Below are positions 57,149 to 64,000 of a stretch of 64,000 nucleotides of DNA, in pieces. A program made the position numbers and the translations under genes. The stretch lies in assembly GCA_035622275.1 (NCBI GenBank), contig DASPVQ010000014.1, positions 1 to 64,000 on the forward strand. The letters run 5' to 3'. A model generated the notes under the pieces. That model searched no databases. It had not been told where the DNA came from and saw only the letters and a program-made list of their open reading frames with translations. The stretch's first letter is position 1. Every line of letters begins with the position of its first letter. The DNA comes from Thermoplasmata archaeon (GTDB taxonomy: Archaea > Thermoplasmatota > Thermoplasmata > Lutacidiplasmatales > UBA184).

Positions 57149-58234
57149 ATGGCCGCCGGCACGAGCCCGTTGCCGCATCCGTTCTTCCGCCCGCCCCGGG
57201 CGGGCGCGGCCCCGCTCGTGGCGCCGTGCGAACTGCGCCGGTTGCTCGAGGGCCCCTCGCCGCCCTACCTGCTCGACGTGCGCCCGGCCGCCGAGCGAGC
57301 GATCGCCCATCTCTCCGGCGACCGCTCCGTCCCGCTCGAAGCCCTGCCCGCCGCGCTCGCCTCGCTGCCCCGGGACCGCGCCATCGTCGCGTACGATCAG
57401 TTCGGTGCCCGCGCGCGCCAGGCGACCGAGTTCCTCCAGGCCCGCGGGTTCCCGCTCGCGGTCGCGCTCGAGGGAGGTCTCGACGAGTACGCGCGGGTCG
57501 CCGATCCGGCGATCGCGCGCTACGACCTCGATGCGGGCGGCCTCGATCTGGTCGTTCGCCAGATACCGCGACCCGACTCGGGCTGCCTCGCGTACCTTCT
57601 CGCGGACCCCGTGGAGCGCGCGGCGGTCATCGTCGACCCCGGCCGGGAGGTCGGGCCGTACCTCGAGCTCCTGCACGAGGAGGACTGGCAGCTGCGCGCG
57701 ATCCTCGAGACCCACACGCACGCTGACCATCTGGCGGGGCACGCCGCACTGCACGCGGCGACCTCGGCCCCGATCTACGTCAGCCACCGCTCGCCCGCCG
57801 AGTACCCGCACCACGCGCTGAGCGAGGACGCCGCGCTCGCGTTCGGGCGCGAGGAGATCCGGGTGCTGGAGACCCCGGGCCATACGCGCGACCACCTCAC
57901 GCTCGGCGTGCGGGACAAGATCTTCACCGGCGACACGCTCTTGCTGGGATCCTGCGGCCGCACCGACCTCGGGGATGGCTCGGCCGACCGGCTCTGGGAG
58001 AGCCTCACGGACAAGCTGCTGCGTCTGCCGGCCGAGACCGAGGTGTACCCCGCGCACTACGGACCCCGGCACGCCCTGAGCGAGCGCTACGTCTCGACCC
58101 TCGGCTTCGAGCGCGCGGTCAACGAGGCGCTCGCTCAGCCGACCCGCGAGGCGTTCGTCGCGTACATGACCGAGGGATGGCCCCCGAAGCCCGCCGACTT
58201 CGACCGGATCGTCCGGACGAACCTCGCCGAGTGA
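57149..58234 (+). CDS. MBL-fold persulfide-dioxygenase-like protein with N-terminal rhodanese domain
   Basis: The 361-residue protein has an N-terminal rhodanese fold (YLLDVRPAAERAIAHLSG, AYDQFGARARQATEFL) whose catalytic cysteine position is aspartate or glutamine, so sulfur transfer by it is unlikely. From ~130 comes the metallo-beta-lactamase domain: SGCLAYLLAD, VIVDPGREV, THTHADHLAGH, LETPGHTRDH, FTGDTLLLGSCGRTD. This is the ETHE1/persulfide dioxygenase family, which oxidises glutathione or low-molecular-weight persulfides to sulfite. A detoxifying sulfide-oxidising role is expected. TATA box ~32 nt upstream. Confidence 0.85.
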   Translation: MAAGTSPLPHPFFRPPRAGAAPLVAPCELRRLLEGPSPPYLLDVRPAAERAIAHLSGDRSVPLEALPAALASLPRDRAIVAYDQFGARARQATEFLQARGFPLAVALEGGLDEYARVADPAIARYDLDAGGLDLVVRQIPRPDSGCLAYLLADPVERAAVIVDPGREVGPYLELLHEEDWQLRAILETHTHADHLAGHAALHAATSAPIYVSHRSPAEYPHHALSEDAALAFGREEIRVLETPGHTRDHLTLGVRDKIFTGDTLLLGSCGRTDLGDGSADRLWESLTDKLLRLPAETEVYPAHYGPRHALSERYVSTLGFERAVNEALAQPTREAFVAYMTEGWPPKPADFDRIVRTNLAE

Positions 58235-58314
58235 GCACCGGTTTCCCCCGACGCAAGGCTGTTTCTCCGCTCGCACCGCGGTACCGTTAAGCCCGTGGCG
58301 CGGTCGTCCCGCCG

Positions 58315-59292
58315 ATGATCGTTCGGACCGGGCTCACCGGGCCGTTCCCGCGGCCCGAGGCGCTCGTCGCGGCGACCCGCGACCTGGACCGCGGCCGTGC
58401 CAGCCCCGACGCGGTCGAGGAGGTGTTCGCCCGCACCGAAGCGGAGGTCGTGGCGCTCGAGGACCGGCTCGGGCTCGACACGCGGACGGGCGGCTACCTG
58501 CGCTGGATGGACCTGTTCCGTCCGTTCGCCGAGACCTGGGAAGGCTTCAGCGTGGGTCCGCTCACCCGCTGGTTCCAGACGAACACCTTCTACCGCCAGC
58601 CGATCCTCCACGCGCCGCCGGGCCGGGTCCCCGGGGCGATCGCCGCCCGCCTGCCGCTCCCCGCCCGCGCGGACCCGGCCCGTGGCGGGGTGATCCTCCC
58701 GGGGCCGTACACGTTCGCCGGCCTGCTCGACAACCGCTCGGGGGAGGCCGACGAGGCGCTCGTGCATCGGCTCGGGCGCCTGCTCTCGGAGGAAGGCCGC
58801 GAGCTCGCCGGCCTCGGCTTCGGTGCGTTCCAGTTCACCGAACCGCTGCTCGTCGACCGGCCCCCGGAGGGCGCGCTCGCGGAAGCGGTCGTCGCCGCGT
58901 ACCGGTCGATCGCGGGCGCGATCGGGCCCGGTACGGCCCTCGTCTGGACCTACGGCGCGGACGCCACCCCCGTCCTGCCGCTCCTCGACCGGCTCCCCGT
59001 GGGCGGGGTCGGCGTGGACCTGGCCGAGACCGATTGGGAGTCGCTTCCGGCCGGCGGCGAGCGACGGGGCCTCGGACTCGGGGTGATCGACCCACGGACC
59101 ACGCTCGTCGAGGACCCCGCCGAGGTCGCGCGCATCGTGCGGGAGCTCGCCGAGCGCCGTCGACCGAGCGCGATCTGGCTGGGACCGGGCGCGCCGCTCG
59201 ATCTGCTTCCGTGGGAGCCGGCGACCCGAAAGCTCCACCTGCTCGCGGCCGCGCGCCAGGCGCTTGGCGACGCCGACGGAGGCCCCCGATGA
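58315..59292 (+). CDS. MetE N-terminal-domain homologue (first gene of a split MetE-like pair)
   Basis: The 325-residue TIM-barrel protein resembles the N-terminal half of cobalamin-independent methionine synthase or its stand-alone archaeal partner: TGPFPRPEALV, GYLRWMDLFRPF, ILPGPYTFAGLLDN, FGAFQFTEPLLVDRP and GVGVDLAETD. The zinc-binding His-x-Cys and the later Cys are absent, as expected for this half. CGTTAAGC is centred 26 nt before the ATG. Its ATGA overlap with the next gene ties the two together. Confidence 0.78.
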   Translation: MIVRTGLTGPFPRPEALVAATRDLDRGRASPDAVEEVFARTEAEVVALEDRLGLDTRTGGYLRWMDLFRPFAETWEGFSVGPLTRWFQTNTFYRQPILHAPPGRVPGAIAARLPLPARADPARGGVILPGPYTFAGLLDNRSGEADEALVHRLGRLLSEEGRELAGLGFGAFQFTEPLLVDRPPEGALAEAVVAAYRSIAGAIGPGTALVWTYGADATPVLPLLDRLPVGGVGVDLAETDWESLPAGGERRGLGLGVIDPRTTLVEDPAEVARIVRELAERRRPSAIWLGPGAPLDLLPWEPATRKLHLLAAARQALGDADGGPR

Positions 59293-60431
59293 GCCGCCCG
59301 CTCTTCCCGGCGCAGGAGATCGGGAGCCTGATGAAGCCGCGCTGGCAGATCCTCGGCCAGCACGCCGAGCCGCTCGACGAGTCGGCACGATCGGAATTCG
59401 TTCGCGAGAACGAGCGCACCCACTTCGCCTCCGAGCTCCCCGGGGCCGCCGATGCGCTCCTCGCTGGTCACGCGCGCGAGCTCGGGGGCGAGGCCGTCCG
59501 CGACCTGGGCGCGCTGTTCGCCCTGCGCCTGCTCGAGCGGGCCGGCCTCGCCCGCGTCTACGACGGCGAGGCCCGTCGTATCGAGATGTACGAGTACCCG
59601 ATCCGCCAGATGCGCGGCTTCCAGTTCCAGGGCCACGTCCGCTCCTTCGACAACAAGTACTACCTCAAGGCCGCCGTCACCGACGAGGTCCGCCTCGAGC
59701 ATCCGTACCATCTGGAGGAGTTCGACTTCGTGCGGCGGCACGCGCACGGCGAGCCGAAGCTCCCGATCACGGGGCCCTACACCCTCGCCGACTGGTCGTA
59801 CAACGAGTTCTATCTCGCCCGGCAGCGCGGCTGGAAGGGGCGCGCGGTGCGGCGGGCCGCGCAACGTGACTTCGTGGTCGACCTCGCCCGCCGGGCGATC
59901 CGGCCGACCCTCGCCGCGCTGATCGAGCACGGCTGTCGGGTCATCCAGATCGACGAACCGGCCGCGGGCACGCACCCGGACGAGGCGGACCTCGTGGTCG
60001 AGGGATTCAATGCGGCGACCGACGGGCTCGATGCGGAGTTCTCGATGCACATCTGCTACTCGGACTACCGCGCGCTCCTGCCCGAGCTGCTCGAGGCGAA
60101 GCGGTGCCGGCAGTGGGCCTGGGAGTTCGCGAACCGAGACCGCGACGGTCGGGACGGCTACGAGGTGCTGCGCGCGCTCGCGGACTACGGCGACACCCGT
60201 GAGGTCGGCCTCGGGGTCGTGGACGTGCACCGCGACGAGGTCGAACGCCCGGCCACGGTCGCCGATCGGATCCGCCGCGCGGTCGGCTACCTCGGCGACC
60301 CCGCCCGCATCTGGGTGAACCCGGACTGCGGGTTGCGCACCCGCGGCCTCGACGTCGCTCGGCGCAAGCTCGAGGCGACGGTCGCCGGCGCCGCGCTCGC
60401 GCGCGAGGACTTCGAGTCCGGACGGCGCTAG
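59289..60431 (+). CDS. metE: Core MetE methionine synthase (Zn-dependent, C-terminal-domain type)
   Basis: Transfers a methyl group to homocysteine. The 380-residue protein corresponds to the C-terminal half of E. coli MetE: ITGPYTLADWSYNEFY, IQIDEPAAGT, zinc ligands His and Cys in FSMHICYSDY, the LGVVDVHRDEVERP strand, and the last zinc cysteine in IWVNPDCGLRTR. In archaea such core enzymes take the methyl from a methyl-corrinoid rather than methyl-tetrahydrofolate triglutamate. It overlaps its partner gene by 4 nt. Confidence 0.88.
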   Translation: MSRPLFPAQEIGSLMKPRWQILGQHAEPLDESARSEFVRENERTHFASELPGAADALLAGHARELGGEAVRDLGALFALRLLERAGLARVYDGEARRIEMYEYPIRQMRGFQFQGHVRSFDNKYYLKAAVTDEVRLEHPYHLEEFDFVRRHAHGEPKLPITGPYTLADWSYNEFYLARQRGWKGRAVRRAAQRDFVVDLARRAIRPTLAALIEHGCRVIQIDEPAAGTHPDEADLVVEGFNAATDGLDAEFSMHICYSDYRALLPELLEAKRCRQWAWEFANRDRDGRDGYEVLRALADYGDTREVGLGVVDVHRDEVERPATVADRIRRAVGYLGDPARIWVNPDCGLRTRGLDVARRKLEATVAGAALAREDFESGRR

Positions 60432-60450
60432 CCGCCGGACGGCACCACGG

Positions 60451-61335
60451 TCACTCGGAGAGCGGGGCGGACAGGACCTCGGCCCCGCCGGCCGCGACGA
60501 GCACCGTGTGCTCGGCCTGGGCGACCCGCCCGTGCCCGCGCTCGACGAACACGGGGTAGGACTGCAGCGAGCGTCGGGCGCGCTGGATCGCCGCGCGCTC
60601 CTCGGGGCCCTCCGCCCAGCGGACCGCGAATGGGAGCGTGCGGAAGCGCGCGAACAGTCGGGCGAGCACCGGATCCGCCGGCCCGGGGTCGGAGCGGAAC
60701 CTCAGGATGTTGCCGAACGGTCCGTTCTCGATCGAGCCGCGGCCGTTGGTGGCGAACGGTTCGATCGCGACGATCTCCCCCTCGACGAACCTCCCGCCGT
60801 CGTGACCGGGCACGTTCGGCACCGACTTGCCCGCGTGCAGCAGGTAGCGCTCGATCGAGTGGCCGGTGAGCTCGACGATCGGCTTGAGGCCCCGGGCCCG
60901 GATCGCGGCCGCGACCGCCCGCCCGACCGCCTCGACCTCGGCGCCGGCGCGCACCTCCGCGATCCCAGCGCGGACCCCCTCGCGGGCCGCGCGCACCAGG
61001 TTGTCGAAGCGGTGCGTCCCGCCGACCTCGACGGTCTCCGCCGTGTCGGCGATCGCGCCGTCGAGGTGCGCGCCGACGTCGACCTTCACGACGTCGCCGG
61101 GCTCGAACGCGAGCTCGTCGTCGGGCCCCGGCGTGAAATGCGCGGCCTCGTCGTTCCTCGAGAGGTTGACGGGGAACGCCGGCGCCGCGCCGGCCTGGCG
61201 GATGAACGCCTCGACCGTCTCGGCGACGTCGCGCCGGCGCGCGCCGGGCACCGTCAGCCGAACTCCCAGGTCCCGGGCCCGGGAGGCGATCCGCCCGGCC
61301 GCTCGCCAGCGGTCCAGCTCGTCGCGGGGCGGCAG
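60451..61335 (-). CDS. map: Methionine aminopeptidase type II; start codon unclear (CTG or frameshift)
   Basis: Removes initiator methionine. The frame has AFPVNLSRNDEAAHFTP (~residue 70), VDVGAHLDGAIADTAETV with metal aspartates, TGHSIERYLLH, IVAIEPFATNGRGSIENG and AEHTVLVAAG. Homology (RDELDRWRAAGRIASRARDLG) extends upstream of the first normal start, GTG 61251, to an in-frame TGA at 61342-61344, with no ATG, GTG or TTG between. Either CTG 61335 is used, or translation begins at GTG 61345, which overlaps the tsaC stop, and a one-base indel in the CCCC run near 61327 breaks the frame. Confidence 0.85.
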   Translation of the reverse strand: MPPRDELDRWRAAGRIASRARDLGVRLTVPGARRRDVAETVEAFIRQAGAAPAFPVNLSRNDEAAHFTPGPDDELAFEPGDVVKVDVGAHLDGAIADTAETVEVGGTHRFDNLVRAAREGVRAGIAEVRAGAEVEAVGRAVAAAIRARGLKPIVELTGHSIERYLLHAGKSVPNVPGHDGGRFVEGEIVAIEPFATNGRGSIENGPFGNILRFRSDPGPADPVLARLFARFRTLPFAVRWAEGPEERAAIQRARRSLQSYPVFVERGHGRVAQAEHTVLVAAGGAEVLSAPLSE

Positions 61336-61341
61336 CGAATC

Positions 61342-61908
61342 TCACCTCCTCGCGAGCGGGCGCGGTTCGGTCCCGGTGAGGTCGACCAGCGCGGAGGGGC
61401 GACCGGAGGGGCGTGGCCCGCCGGCGACGTAGACCGCGACGGCCGGGCCGAAGGTGCGGCGGACCGCGGCGATCGAGGGGCACGGAGAGGTCCCGTGCCG
61501 GTTCGCCGACGTGGCGATCACGGGGCCGGCGCGGCGGGCGAGTTCGCGCGCGATCGGATGGTCGGGCACCCTTAGGCCGATCGTCCGCCGCGCGCCGGCG
61601 ATCTCGTCGGCGAAGGCGCGCCGGGCCGACGCGCTCGGCCGGGCGAGGACGGTGAACGGGCCGGGGAGGTGCGTGCGGACGAACCGCCGCGCCTTCGGCG
61701 AGAGCTCCGCGAGCGGCTCGATCTCCTCGATCGAGCTCACCGCGATCGAGATCGGCATGCCGCGGGGTCGGCCCTTGGCCGCGACGAGCCGGGCGACGGC
61801 CGTCCGGTCGCGAGCGGACGCCCCGAGAGCGTAGAGGGTATCGGTCGGATACACTACGAGGCCCCCCGTAGCGAGCGCGCGCACCGCCGCCGCGAGCGCG
61901 GCCCCCAT
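61342..61908 (-). CDS. tsaC: L-threonylcarbamoyladenylate synthase (TsaC/Sua5)
   Basis: First step of t6A tRNA modification: threonine, bicarbonate and ATP to TC-AMP. The 188-residue protein has VVYPTDTLYALGA, KGRPRGMPISIAV with the KR..PMPI-type nucleotide loop, GPFTVLARP, GLRVPDHPIA and TSANRHGTSP. It has only the catalytic domain and lacks the C-terminal Sua5 domain. It follows ndk by 4 nt and its TGA overlaps the likely map start, so ndk-tsaC-map is an operon. Confidence 0.93.
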   Translation of the reverse strand: MGAALAAAVRALATGGLVVYPTDTLYALGASARDRTAVARLVAAKGRPRGMPISIAVSSIEEIEPLAELSPKARRFVRTHLPGPFTVLARPSASARRAFADEIAGARRTIGLRVPDHPIARELARRAGPVIATSANRHGTSPCPSIAAVRRTFGPAVAVYVAGGPRPSGRPSALVDLTGTEPRPLARR

Positions 61909-61912
61909 CGGG

Positions 61913-62371
61913 CTAGAAGTACTCCTCGCCGATGCGCGAGTAGCCGAGGAACTCCTCGGGCGAGAAGTACAGCGCGAGCTCGCGGGCGGCGGACTCCAGC
62001 GAGTCGGAGGCGTGGACCAGGTTGGGCGTCAGCCCGAGGGCGAGGTCGCCCCGCACGGTCCCGGGCGCAGCGGTCTGGGGGTTCGTCGCTCCGGTCAGGA
62101 GCCGGACGACGGGTATCGCCGAGCGGCCCTCGAGGGCGATCGCGAAGACCGGCCCGGACGTGATGTGCTGGATCAGGGCCGGGTAGAACGGCTTGCCCTG
62201 GTGTTCGGCGTAGTGGCGCTGGGCCAGCTCCGGGGCGACGCGGAGGGTCTTGGCCGCGAGGATCTTGAGGCCCTTGCGCTCAAAACGGGTCAGGATCTCC
62301 CCGACGATACCGCGCTTCACGCCGTCGGGCTTGACCAGGACGAGGGTCCGCTCGAGGTTGCCTTCCGCCAT
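61913..62371 (-). CDS. ndk: Nucleoside diphosphate kinase
   Basis: Makes NTPs and dNTPs from diphosphates. The 152-residue protein has RTLVLVKPDGVKRG, LEGRSAIPVVRLLTGATNP, TVRGDLAL and the active-site histidine in NLVHASDS. ATG 62371 is about 28 nt after GGTAAGC-type TATA (leftward GCTTACC at 62397-62403). First gene of ndk-tsaC-map. Confidence 0.96.
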   Translation of the reverse strand: MAEGNLERTLVLVKPDGVKRGIVGEILTRFERKGLKILAAKTLRVAPELAQRHYAEHQGKPFYPALIQHITSGPVFAIALEGRSAIPVVRLLTGATNPQTAAPGTVRGDLALGLTPNLVHASDSLESAARELALYFSPEEFLGYSRIGEEYF

Positions 62372-62535
62372 CCCTCGGGCCGAATGCCGCCGGGGGGTAA
62401 GCCTTTCTGGCGACCGGCGCGCGGAGCCCGCGCTGGCCCTCGGCCGGGTCCGGCCCTCCCGCGACGCGCGGGAGCTCCTCGCGCCGGCCCGCCCCGCGAC
62501 CCCAGGGATTTTCTCCCGCTCGGGCTCGGGCGATC

Positions 62536-63312
62536 ATGTCCCGTTCCCGGGTCCCATCCGAGGTCCGCGGATTCGACACCGGCGCGGAGGCCTACGAGCG
62601 CGGCCGGCCTGACTACCCGGCACCGGCGGTGCGCCACCTGGGCCGCGTACTCGACCTCGGGCGCGGGCGGACGATCGTCGAGCTCGGGAGCGGCACGGGA
62701 AAGTTCACCCGAGCGCTCGCCCCTCTCGACGCGGCACGAATCGCCGTCGAGCCGATGGCCGGCATGCGTCGGGTATTCCGCCGGGCCGTGCCCGAGGTCC
62801 CGGTGCTCGACGGGACCGCGGAGGAGATCCCGCTGCCGAGCGGGTTGGCCGACGCGGTGGTCTGCGCGCAATCGTTCCACTGGTTCCGCACCCGGCCCGC
62901 CCTCCGCGAGATCGCCCGGGTGCTGCGCCCGAGCGGCGGGCTCGCCCTGATCTGGAACACGCGCGACGAGCGGCCCGCCTTCTCGCGCGGGATCTCGCAG
63001 ATCGTCGCACGCTTCGGCTGGATGAGCCCGACCGAGCGGGAGGCCCGATGGAAGCCGGCGTTCCTCGCCGGCGGGCACCGGTTCGGGCGCCTGCACCGGC
63101 GCCGCTTCCCCCACATCCAATCGGGCTCGCGCGAGACGTTCGTCGCCCGAACGCTCTCGGTGAGCGCGATCGCTCGTCGACCACCGGCCCAGCGTCGGGC
63201 CGTGGCGCGGGCCGTCCGGCGGCTGCTGCGCCAGGACCCGACCCTCGCCGGCCACGAGACGGTCGAGCTACCGTACACCACCGAGGTCTACTGGGCGTTC
63301 CGGCGCGGTTGA
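62536..63312 (+). CDS. SAM-dependent class I methyltransferase
   Basis: The 258-residue protein has the UbiE/type-11 methyltransferase pattern: GAEAYERGRPDYP at the start, IVELGSGTGKFTRALAP (SAM motif I), AVEPMAGMRRVF, DGTAEEIPLPSGLADAVVCAQSFHWF and a beta-strand GLALIWNTRDE. The first motif FDTGAEAYERGRPDYP is common to bacterial and archaeal trans-aconitate-like and biosynthetic methyltransferases; the substrate is unknown. ATG 62536 is about 26 nt after GATTTTC. Confidence 0.85.
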   Translation: MSRSRVPSEVRGFDTGAEAYERGRPDYPAPAVRHLGRVLDLGRGRTIVELGSGTGKFTRALAPLDAARIAVEPMAGMRRVFRRAVPEVPVLDGTAEEIPLPSGLADAVVCAQSFHWFRTRPALREIARVLRPSGGLALIWNTRDERPAFSRGISQIVARFGWMSPTEREARWKPAFLAGGHRFGRLHRRRFPHIQSGSRETFVARTLSVSAIARRPPAQRRAVARAVRRLLRQDPTLAGHETVELPYTTEVYWAFRRG

Positions 63313-63319
63313 GTCCGGC

Positions 63320-63847
63320 CTAGGACCCCGGGGCCCTCGCATCGCACACCTCGCGCCAGCCGCAGCGCGCGCACTTCGCCGGCGAGGGCGTCGCCCGCCC
63401 GTCGTACGGCTCCGCGAGCGCGGCGCGCAGCCGCACGACCTCCGCGCGGGCGATGGGTGTCCACGGCAGCCGGAACTCCTGGCCGTCGCCGTAGCGGAGC
63501 AGTCCGTACGGAGGCGGACGGCCGGTCGTCTCCTCGATCAGGAGCAGGTAGGCCTCCAGCTGGACCCGGTGCGACGGCGGGGGTCCTCGGGCCGGGGCGT
63601 CGCGCGTCTTGAGCTCGATGGGGACGAGGCGCCCGTCCGGCAGCCGCCGGATCTCGTCGGGCCGGCCGGCGAGTCGGTACCGGGGCGAGCGCAGGGTGAG
63701 CGCCGCGCCCGCGTCGATCGCCACGAGGGCGCCGACGGCTGCCTCCCGTCGGCGGGCGGCGAGCGCTCGGGCGGCGGTGATCGCCAGCGCGAGGCCGGCG
63801 AGCGCGACCCCGATCGCGGCGAGGGTGTCTACGGATGGAAGATCCAT
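63320..63847 (-). CDS. Cas4/RecB-like PD-(D/E)XK nuclease with N-terminal membrane helix
   Basis: The 175-residue protein begins with one hydrophobic helix (~8-30), followed by a nuclease core: GRPDEIRRLPDG, the VPIELKTR strand giving D...ExK, and HRVQLEAYLLL. It ends with CARCGWREVC, three of the cysteines expected for the Cas4 4Fe-4S cluster. The fourth, N-terminal cysteine of Cas4 is not evident. Such stand-alone Cas4-like proteins occur outside CRISPR loci; no repeats or cas genes are nearby. ATG 63847 overlaps the upstream partial gene by 19 nt. Confidence 0.78.
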   Translation of the reverse strand: MDLPSVDTLAAIGVALAGLALAITAARALAARRREAAVGALVAIDAGAALTLRSPRYRLAGRPDEIRRLPDGRLVPIELKTRDAPARGPPPSHRVQLEAYLLLIEETTGRPPPYGLLRYGDGQEFRLPWTPIARAEVVRLRAALAEPYDGRATPSPAKCARCGWREVCDARAPGS

Positions 63848-64000
63848 GCCAGCGCCCCGACGACGAGCAGGACCCCCAGGACGAGGGCGCCCCAGTAGGC
63901 GACCCCGTGTTCCGCCCGCCGCCGCTCCGCGGCGAGCGTGCGGGCGTGGTAGCGCGCGCCGGACCGGGCGCGCCGGCCCGAGCCGCGCGCCGGTCCCTCG
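63829..64000 (-). CDS. End of a small membrane protein gene, start beyond window
   Basis: Leftward frame open to the right edge and ending in TAG at 63829-63831. The visible ~56 residues are an Arg/Ala-rich part followed by a hydrophobic helix (WGALVLGVLLVVGALAWIF) and the C-terminus HP. The Cas4-like ATG lies inside its last 19 nt, suggesting one transcript. Family unknown. Confidence 0.45.
   Translation of the reverse strand, partial: EGPARGSGRRARSGARYHARTLAAERRRAEHGVAYWGALVLGVLLVVGALAWIFHP

Noticed and set aside
63320-64000. CRISPR-Cas locus suggested by the Cas4-like nuclease
   Set aside because: No repeats, Cas1 or Cas2 are visible; the protein has a membrane anchor and an incomplete iron-sulfur cluster motif.

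Overview
The window is a dense, strongly GC-rich stretch of an archaeal chromosome, most likely from the phylum Thermoplasmatota. The evidence is PolD large subunit (DP2), RadA, an A-type ATP synthase, FtsZ, PurP, corrinoid-type (core) MetE and B12-dependent ribonucleotide reductase. TATA-like boxes lie about 25-28 nt in front of many start codons (leaderless transcripts), and one tRNA gene carries a bulge-helix-bulge intron. The high GC, aerobic traits (Ni superoxide dismutase, persulfide-dioxygenase-like enzyme, molybdenum hydroxylase, histidine and glycolate/lactate oxidation) and lack of methanogenesis genes suggest a free-living heterotroph from soil, sediment or water. This placement is inference.

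Layout. 1-3.5 kb: ATP synthase subunit I (partial) facing subunits C, E and K. 3.5-5.2 kb: VKOR and DUF929 disulfide proteins. 5.3-8.0 kb: RNase Z, HutI, an internally duplicated basic protein with a bacterial-looking terminator, and a tiny zinc ribbon. 8.35-11.15 kb: ribonucleotide reductase NrdJ. 11.2-13.3 kb: DHA2 exporter with MarR regulator. 13.3-18.9 kb: DUF2400 protein, GNAT, PolX, small zinc and membrane proteins, a terpene-cyclase-like barrel protein. 19.2-23.4 kb: NadA, NadC and a large ATPase-TPR protein. 23.4-29.3 kb: a five-gene operon of FAD, 2Fe-2S and Mo hydroxylase subunits, PurP and GcvT. 29.4-36.4 kb: winged-helix regulator, SH3/Sm-like protein, tRNA-Arg with a T-loop intron, GNAT, PolD DP2, EamA transporter, chorismate mutase/prephenate dehydrogenase fusion. 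36.6-42.9 kb: FtsZ, probable RNase P Pop5, a surface protein, PurH, thioredoxin, MutY-Nudix. 42.8-47.8 kb: GlcD-like oxidase, wHTH/zinc-ribbon protein, HutH, Ni superoxide dismutase and its maturation protease. 47.8-52.1 kb: tungstate/molybdate ABC transporter, ModE-like regulator, GNAT. 52-57 kb: RadA, PurC, PEP-mutase-family enzyme, GNAT, malic enzyme. 57.1-64 kb: MBL/rhodanese protein, two-gene core MetE, Map, TsaC, Ndk, methyltransferase, Cas4-like membrane nuclease, end of a membrane protein gene.

Genes are packed with 4-nt ATGA/GTGA overlaps inside operons and with tail-to-tail overlaps between convergent genes. Functional links are metal and purine use: the W/Mo transporter and ModE-like regulator could serve the Mo hydroxylase, whose operon holds a PurP-family ligase, while PurH and PurC are encoded elsewhere. 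No CRISPR, insertion sequence, prophage or integrase was seen. The most unusual element is the tRNA-Arg(UCG) gene with a 23-nt intron between positions 59 and 60; the best candidates for undescribed biology are the duplicated basic protein, the Mo-hydroxylase/PurP/GcvT operon and the Ni superoxide dismutase pair.
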